From: Paludibacteraceae bacterium
Lineage (GTDB): Bacteria; Bacteroidota; Bacteroidia; Bacteroidales; Paludibacteraceae
NCBI GenBank assembly: GCA_017444065.1
Contig: JAFSXJ010000070.1
Coordinates: forward strand, 1 to 37,141
DNA length: 37,141 bases
Reading direction: 5' to 3'
Positions within the stretch are counted from its first letter, which is position 1, and each line of letters begins with the position of its first letter. Below are positions 33,045-37,141 of this stretch, piece after piece. The position numbers and the translations under genes were made by a program. Below the pieces are notes generated by a model. The model was not told the DNA's origin, did not search any database, and was given only the letters and a program-made list of their open reading frames with translations.

Positions 33045-35072
33045 ATGAAGTCTATCCTGCTGCACATATACGATTCACTGTCTGCCCGCCGCCGCTGGTT
33101 ATGGACAGGTCTGGCAGTTGTGGTTGCGGCACTCATCGGTATGTCTGTCTCGCTGCGTTACAACGAGGATATAATGGACTTTCTTCCCGTGGATGACGAG
33201 GACCGCGAGGCACTTGCTCTCTACCAGTCGCAACAGTCCGCTTCACGTCTGGTACTGATTGTGGAAGGTGACAGTCTGCGCGAAGAAGCTATCGAAGCCT
33301 GTGAAGAAGTTCTCCCTGACTTGACGACGGAGATTGACCTGTCGGAGCAACTATCGGGTATATACTCGCAGATGCCGTATTTCATTGCAGACTCTGTTTA
33401 TGACCGTTTGGACGGGTATTTCTCGTCCGAGGCTGTCCGTGCGTCACTTGAGCGCGACAAACTTATTTTGTCCACACCCGGCACAAGCTTTCTGGCACCT
33501 GTTATCCAAGCCGACCCACTCGGCCTCATCAACCTTTCGGGTTTCACTCCTCCGTCTTCAGCTAACCGCTCCTACGCCTTCTACCAGACGCCTTACGGCA
33601 GTACAGAGACAAGGCGCAATGCGGCGCTCATTGATTCTCTGCAGACCGTTGCGAGCGAAATGCAGGAGCTGTTTCCCGACCTCAATTTGCGCTGGATAGG
33701 TGCACCGCTGATAGCTGTCGGCAATGCACGGCGTATAAAATTGGATACAGTGCTTTGTATTGCACTATCACTGGTACTGATAATCATTCTGCTGGTATAC
33801 GCGTTCCCTCGCAGACGTGACTTGTGGTTCATCCTGATGGCTGTATCGTTCGGTTGGCTCACGGGTATGGCTGTGTTGCGAATGGTTACGCCAACCATTA
33901 GTGCCGTTGTGTTGGGTATAGGCAGTGTACTAATCGGCATTGCTGTCAATTATCCGCTGCACCTGTTGGTACACCAGCGTTATACAAGTTCGGTCCGTCA
34001 GACCTTGGATGAGGTGCTATCGCCGCTGGTGGTTGGAAACATAACTACGGTCGGCGCGTTTCTGACACTCATACCTCTGCAAGCCACTGCTCTCAAGCAT
34101 CTGGGGATATTTGCGGCATCGATGCTGGTAGGCACGATACTGTTCTGCATCTTCGTACTGCCTCATCTCATGTCCGCTGAGCCGACACCGGTGCGCGAGA
34201 TCAGACTACCGCTCCCCACCAACCCGAAAGGTATAGCCGCAGGACAATGGGTAGTCGTCGTTCTGACGCTCGTAGCCGGCGCATACTTGTGGTTGAAACC
34301 GTCCGAGCGCTTCGACGCCAACCTCAATCATATCAATTACATGACGCCGGAACAGCGTGCAGACCTGGCGTACTTTGATTCAATCGCCAATCCCCAACGT
34401 GAGATAAGCGAACATGCCTACCGCGCCGAACTATGGCAGGCGTACTGGCAGACACACGAAATAGATAGTATCATTACCTGCATACAGACGGAAGCTGCGG
34501 GTGCAGGTTTCCGTCCTGAGGCATTCACTCCGTTCTATGATATGCTGAAATCATGGCTGCCCGTCAAGGCGTTCGACATGCGCAAGCTGACGCAGGGACT
34601 GAGCGACAACTTCGACTATATAGGCCTATGCTGCTCGCTGATTGTGCTACTGTTCCTGTGGCTGAGTTTCCGCAACCTGTGGCTGGCGCTGATTGCGTTT
34701 GTGCCGATGGCATTGAGTTGGGTGTGGATACTGGCTACCATGCAACTGCTGGGCTTGCAGTTCAACATCGTAAATATCATCCTCGCCACGTTCATCTTCG
34801 GACAGGGTGATGACTATACCATCTTCATCGTAGAGGGATTGATGTACGAGCACCGGACAGGCAAACCTATCCTGCCGCAGTACCGCCAGTCGATACTGCT
34901 GTCTGCACTGATTATGCTGATTGGTGTGGGAATACTTGTGCTTGCCGTTCATCCGGCGATGCACTCGTTGGGTGCCGTGACGCTCATCGGTATGCTAATC
35001 GTACTGCTGATGGCTGTCACTATCCCACCGCTTCTGTTCCGATTGTACGTGCGGTTCTTTCCTGAGAAATAA
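33045..35072 (+). CDS. MMPL/RND-superfamily exporter
   Basis: A 675-residue transporter of the MMPL type. There is one N-terminal helix (about 18-37), a large periplasmic domain (about 40-230), then a helix block (LCIALSLVLIIILLVYAF, FGWLTGMAVLRM, ISAVVLGIGSVLIGIAVNYPLHLL). A second periplasmic loop and a second helix block follow, with FIFGQGDDYTIFIVEGL, where paired acidic residues in the membrane core are expected to carry the proton current. Size is smaller than mycobacterial MmpL, as in xanthomonadin/aryl-polyene exporters. It is the last gene of the operon, 45 bases after the ligase, and probably moves the polyene lipid out of the inner membrane to the LolA-like carrier. Confidence 0.9.
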   Translation: MKSILLHIYDSLSARRRWLWTGLAVVVAALIGMSVSLRYNEDIMDFLPVDDEDREALALYQSQQSASRLVLIVEGDSLREEAIEACEEVLPDLTTEIDLSEQLSGIYSQMPYFIADSVYDRLDGYFSSEAVRASLERDKLILSTPGTSFLAPVIQADPLGLINLSGFTPPSSANRSYAFYQTPYGSTETRRNAALIDSLQTVASEMQELFPDLNLRWIGAPLIAVGNARRIKLDTVLCIALSLVLIIILLVYAFPRRRDLWFILMAVSFGWLTGMAVLRMVTPTISAVVLGIGSVLIGIAVNYPLHLLVHQRYTSSVRQTLDEVLSPLVVGNITTVGAFLTLIPLQATALKHLGIFAASMLVGTILFCIFVLPHLMSAEPTPVREIRLPLPTNPKGIAAGQWVVVVLTLVAGAYLWLKPSERFDANLNHINYMTPEQRADLAYFDSIANPQREISEHAYRAELWQAYWQTHEIDSIITCIQTEAAGAGFRPEAFTPFYDMLKSWLPVKAFDMRKLTQGLSDNFDYIGLCCSLIVLLFLWLSFRNLWLALIAFVPMALSWVWILATMQLLGLQFNIVNIILATFIFGQGDDYTIFIVEGLMYEHRTGKPILPQYRQSILLSALIMLIGVGILVLAVHPAMHSLGAVTLIGMLIVLLMAVTIPPLLFRLYVRFFPEK

Positions 35073-35081
35073 TGTACCTGA

Positions 35082-36557
35082 TTACTCCAGACCTTTCTCC
35101 TTCGCCAATTGGCGGATATAGGTGACAGCAGCGTCATGGTCGTTGGGGATGATGCCGTCGAGGATAGCGTCCTTGACGGCTGACTTCAGTTCTCCGACAA
35201 GGGCGCAGGGTTCCAGACCGAACATTGCCATTATCTCGTCCCCCATCACGGGCGGCTGGAAGTTACGGATGCGGTCACGCTCCTCCAGTTCCACCATCTT
35301 ACGGACCACCAGTTCGTAGTTGTCGTGGAAACGTTTGACCTTGTCCTGATTGCGCGACGTGATGTCGGCATTGCATAGGAGCATCAGGTCATTGATATCG
35401 TCACCCGCCTCGAAGAGCAGCCGCCGTACCGCGCTGTCAGTAACGGTCTCTTCGATCAGGTTGATAGGCCGCATATGCAGGTCAACCATCTTCTGCACAT
35501 AATCCATCTTCTCGTTCTGCGGAAGTTTGAGCGCCTTGAAGATACGTGGCACCATTTTCGCGCCTATATAGTTGTGGTTGTAGAATGTCCAGCCTACCTT
35601 GGGTTCGTACTTCTTGGATTTAGGTTTGCCTATGTCGTGCAGCAATGCTGCCCAACGAAGCCATAAACCATTTACTATTTGGTCATTTACTATTTTTTCA
35701 TTTTTACGTTGCAGTTCGGCTACGTTGTCGAGAACCTTGAGGGTGTGATAGAATATATCTTTGTGTGCACGACCGTTGACTGTTTCAACACCTTTGAGTG
35801 CTGACAATTCGGGGAAGATGAGCGGCAGCAGCCCTGTCTTGTCCAGCAGCAGCCATCCTTCTGACGGACGTCGGGAGAGCATAATCTTGTTCAGTTCGTC
35901 GGCTATGCGCTCACGCGTGATAATATGGATACGCTCACGATTGCGCACGATAGCATCGAAACATTCGCCAGTGAGGTTGAAGCCGAGTTGCGTAGCAAAC
36001 CGTATGGCGCGCATCATACGCAGCGGGTCGTCGCTGAAGGTTATATCCGGGTCGAGTGGCGTCTGTATGATGCAGTTTTCGAGGTCATACACGCCATCAA
36101 ACGGGTCAAGCAGTTCGCCGTAGCGATTCTTGTTCAGGCAGATAGCCATCGCATTGATGGTAAAGTCCCGACGGTTCTGGTCCTCTTCCAATGTACCATC
36201 CTCCACAATAGGGTTGCGCGAGTCATGGCGGTAACTCTCCTTACGTGCGCCAACAAATTCCAACTCGGTATCCCCTTTCTTCACTTGTGCTGTACCGTAG
36301 GTCTTGAATATACTCAGGTGAGCATGTTTGCCGAGGCGACCGGCAACTGCTTGAGCGAGCAGGATTCCCCAGCGAGGCGCCTCGCCCTGCTCAATAGGCG
36401 GACCAACCACCACGACATCAATATCCTTGCTATCGCGATGGAGGAAGAGGTCCCGCACCCAACCGCCTACCACATAGCATTCGATACCCAACTTGTCAGC
36501 TTCTGCACCGACAAGTTCCAAGACAGGCTGATGAATTTTCGGGTTAGTGATGATCAA
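35082..36557 (-). CDS. cca: CCA-adding-type tRNA nucleotidyltransferase with HD domain
   Basis: A 491-residue class II nucleotidyltransferase that completes or repairs the tRNA 3' CCA end, with a C-terminal HD domain. Visible are the head-domain motif GGWVRDLFLHRDSKDIDVVV, the body motif NRRDFTINAMAIC, TFSDDPLRMMRAIRFATQLGF and the HD motif ALLHDIGKPKSKKYEP. Some relatives add only part of the CCA, so the exact product is not certain. The frame begins with TTG at 36557; an in-frame stop lies just upstream and no earlier ATG exists, so TTG is the only sensible start near GGWVRD. It runs convergently to the polyene operon (9-base gap) and carries a 15-bp-period repeat inside (35669-35710). Confidence 0.9.
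   Translation of the reverse strand: MIITNPKIHQPVLELVGAEADKLGIECYVVGGWVRDLFLHRDSKDIDVVVVGPPIEQGEAPRWGILLAQAVAGRLGKHAHLSIFKTYGTAQVKKGDTELEFVGARKESYRHDSRNPIVEDGTLEEDQNRRDFTINAMAICLNKNRYGELLDPFDGVYDLENCIIQTPLDPDITFSDDPLRMMRAIRFATQLGFNLTGECFDAIVRNRERIHIITRERIADELNKIMLSRRPSEGWLLLDKTGLLPLIFPELSALKGVETVNGRAHKDIFYHTLKVLDNVAELQRKNEKIVNDQIVNGLWLRWAALLHDIGKPKSKKYEPKVGWTFYNHNYIGAKMVPRIFKALKLPQNEKMDYVQKMVDLHMRPINLIEETVTDSAVRRLLFEAGDDINDLMLLCNADITSRNQDKVKRFHDNYELVVRKMVELEERDRIRNFQPPVMGDEIMAMFGLEPCALVGELKSAVKDAILDGIIPNDHDAAVTYIRQLAKEKGLE
35669..35710. repeat. In-frame imperfect repeat, 15-bp period, within cca
   Basis: CATTTACTATTT occurs exactly at 35669-35680 and 35684-35695, and a degenerate third copy (CATTTTTACGTT) begins at 35699. 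The period is 15 bp, five codons, so the frame is kept and the protein reads EKIVNDQIVNG. The block is much more AT-rich than the surrounding gene and lies between conserved segments just before the HD-domain motif, where an extra loop would be tolerated. Confidence 0.6.
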
Positions 36558-36607
36558 GGGCAGTCAACAATTACCAAAATTATCCAAAATTTCTTATGGG
36601 GTCCATT

Positions 36608-37141
36608 TTATCGGTTGGCGTACATATCTTCGTAGTACTTTTCGTACTCACCGGAAGTGATGTTATCCACCCATGCCTCGTTGTCCAAGTACCAGCGGAC
36701 AGTCTTCTCGATACCTTCCTCAAACTGAAGGGTCGGTTCCCAACCGAGTTCGCGTTGCAGTTTGCGCGAGTCGATGGCGTATCGCATGTCATGTCCTGCG
36801 CGGTCGGTAACGAAGGTGATGAGGTTCATATCCTCGTCTTCCTTGCGACCGAGCAGACGGTCAACCGTGCGGATAACCACCTTGATGATGTCAATGTTCT
36901 TCCACTCGTTGAAACCGCCGATGTTGTATGTCTCGGCAATCGTGCCTTTGTGGAAGATGAGGTCAATAGCGCGCGCATGATCCTCCACGTACAGCCAGTC
37001 GCGGACATTCTCGCCTTTGCCATATACGGGCAGAGGTTTGCGGTGACGGATATTGTTGATGAACAGAGGAATCAGTTTCTCGGGGAACTGGTACGGGCCA
37101 TAGTTGTTGGAGCAGTTCGTGACGATGGTCGGCATTCCGTA
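36608..37141 (-). CDS. rfbB: dTDP-glucose 4,6-dehydratase, 3' part (cut by window edge)
   Basis: The C-terminal 177 residues of an RmlB/RfbB-type SDR enzyme. RfbB converts dTDP-glucose to dTDP-4-keto-6-deoxyglucose for surface polysaccharides. [46 protein letters not shown] and the tail [22 protein letters not shown] are strongly conserved in this family. The reading frame stays open to the window edge (TAC GGA codes Tyr-Gly), so the start and the NAD-binding half lie beyond 37141. It is transcribed toward cca with a 50-base gap that shows no clear promoter. Confidence 0.93.
   Translation of the reverse strand, partial: YGMPTIVTNCSNNYGPYQFPEKLIPLFINNIRHRKPLPVYGKGENVRDWLYVEDHARAIDLIFHKGTIAETYNIGGFNEWKNIDIIKVVIRTVDRLLGRKEDEDMNLITFVTDRAGHDMRYAIDSRKLQRELGWEPTLQFEEGIEKTVRWYLDNEAWVDNITSGEYEKYYEDMYANR

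Noticed and set aside
17833..35072. Flexirubin cluster.
   Set aside because: DarA/DarB-type dialkylresorcinol synthesis genes are not present in the window, so only an aryl-polyene-type product is supported.
35669..35710. Short direct repeats considered as a CRISPR remnant.
   Set aside because: Units are 12-15 bp with almost no spacer, lie in frame inside a coding gene, and no cas gene is near.

Overview
The window looks like a chromosomal segment of a member of the Bacteroidota, most likely a gut- or rumen-type Bacteroidales. The evidence is in the promoters. Each main transcription unit that starts here carries a TTTG or TTG element, a spacer of about 19-20 bases and a TAnnTTTG box, which is the -33/-7 promoter of the Bacteroidetes primary sigma factor. 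The genes also lack obvious Shine-Dalgarno sequences. Typical phylum genes are present, including BspA-type leucine-rich-repeat surface proteins, a short flotillin FloA with NfeD, and a Flavobacterium-type aromatic ammonia-lyase. No rRNA, tRNA, CRISPR array, insertion sequence or phage gene is visible.

Layout: (1) 1-1205 holds a strong promoter, a structured leader with a possible 30-codon ORF and a branched fold, and an orphan ORF of unknown function. (2) 1206-5122 is a housekeeping operon: nfeD, floA, an omega-amidase-type nitrilase and recJ. (3) 5128-6597 on the minus strand is a membrane TPR protein with a C-terminal helix-turn-helix. It is transcribed divergently from (4) 6825-14751, an operon of two BspA-like paralogues, a GLUG-repeat adhesin-like protein and an outer-membrane beta-barrel. 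The two promoters overlap face to face, with an 11-bp tandem repeat in the overlap. (5) 14882-17711 is tdk-priA. (6) 17833-35072 is one uninterrupted, tightly overlapping 17.2-kb operon for an aryl-polyene (xanthomonadin/flexirubin-class) lipid. (7) 35082-37141, minus strand, has a CCA-adding-type nucleotidyltransferase preceded by the 3' part of rfbB.

The operon in region 6 is the biosynthetic centrepiece. A tyrosine-ammonia-lyase-like enzyme would make 4-coumarate from tyrosine, and a PaaK-like ligase would activate it for an acyl carrier protein. Elongation would use two ACPs, three Cys-His-His ketosynthases, a ketoreductase and two hot-dog dehydratases. An O-methyltransferase would tailor the aryl head. 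An LpxL-like acyltransferase and a three-domain glycosyltransferase/PlsC/FAD-oxidoreductase fusion would attach or modify the chain. A LolA-like protein, a four-helix SMR/EamA-like protein and an MMPL/RND exporter would move the product to the outer membrane. DarA/DarB-type dialkylresorcinol genes are not in the window, so the product is better called aryl-polyene-like than flexirubin.

The least ordinary features are the KS fused to a Cys-less KS-like (chain-length-factor) half-domain next to a second stand-alone half-domain, the GT-AT-FAD triple fusion, the overlapping divergent promoters, and the structured leader plus orphan ORF at the left end. All functional calls come from reading the sequence and remembered family motifs. 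No database search or folding program was run.
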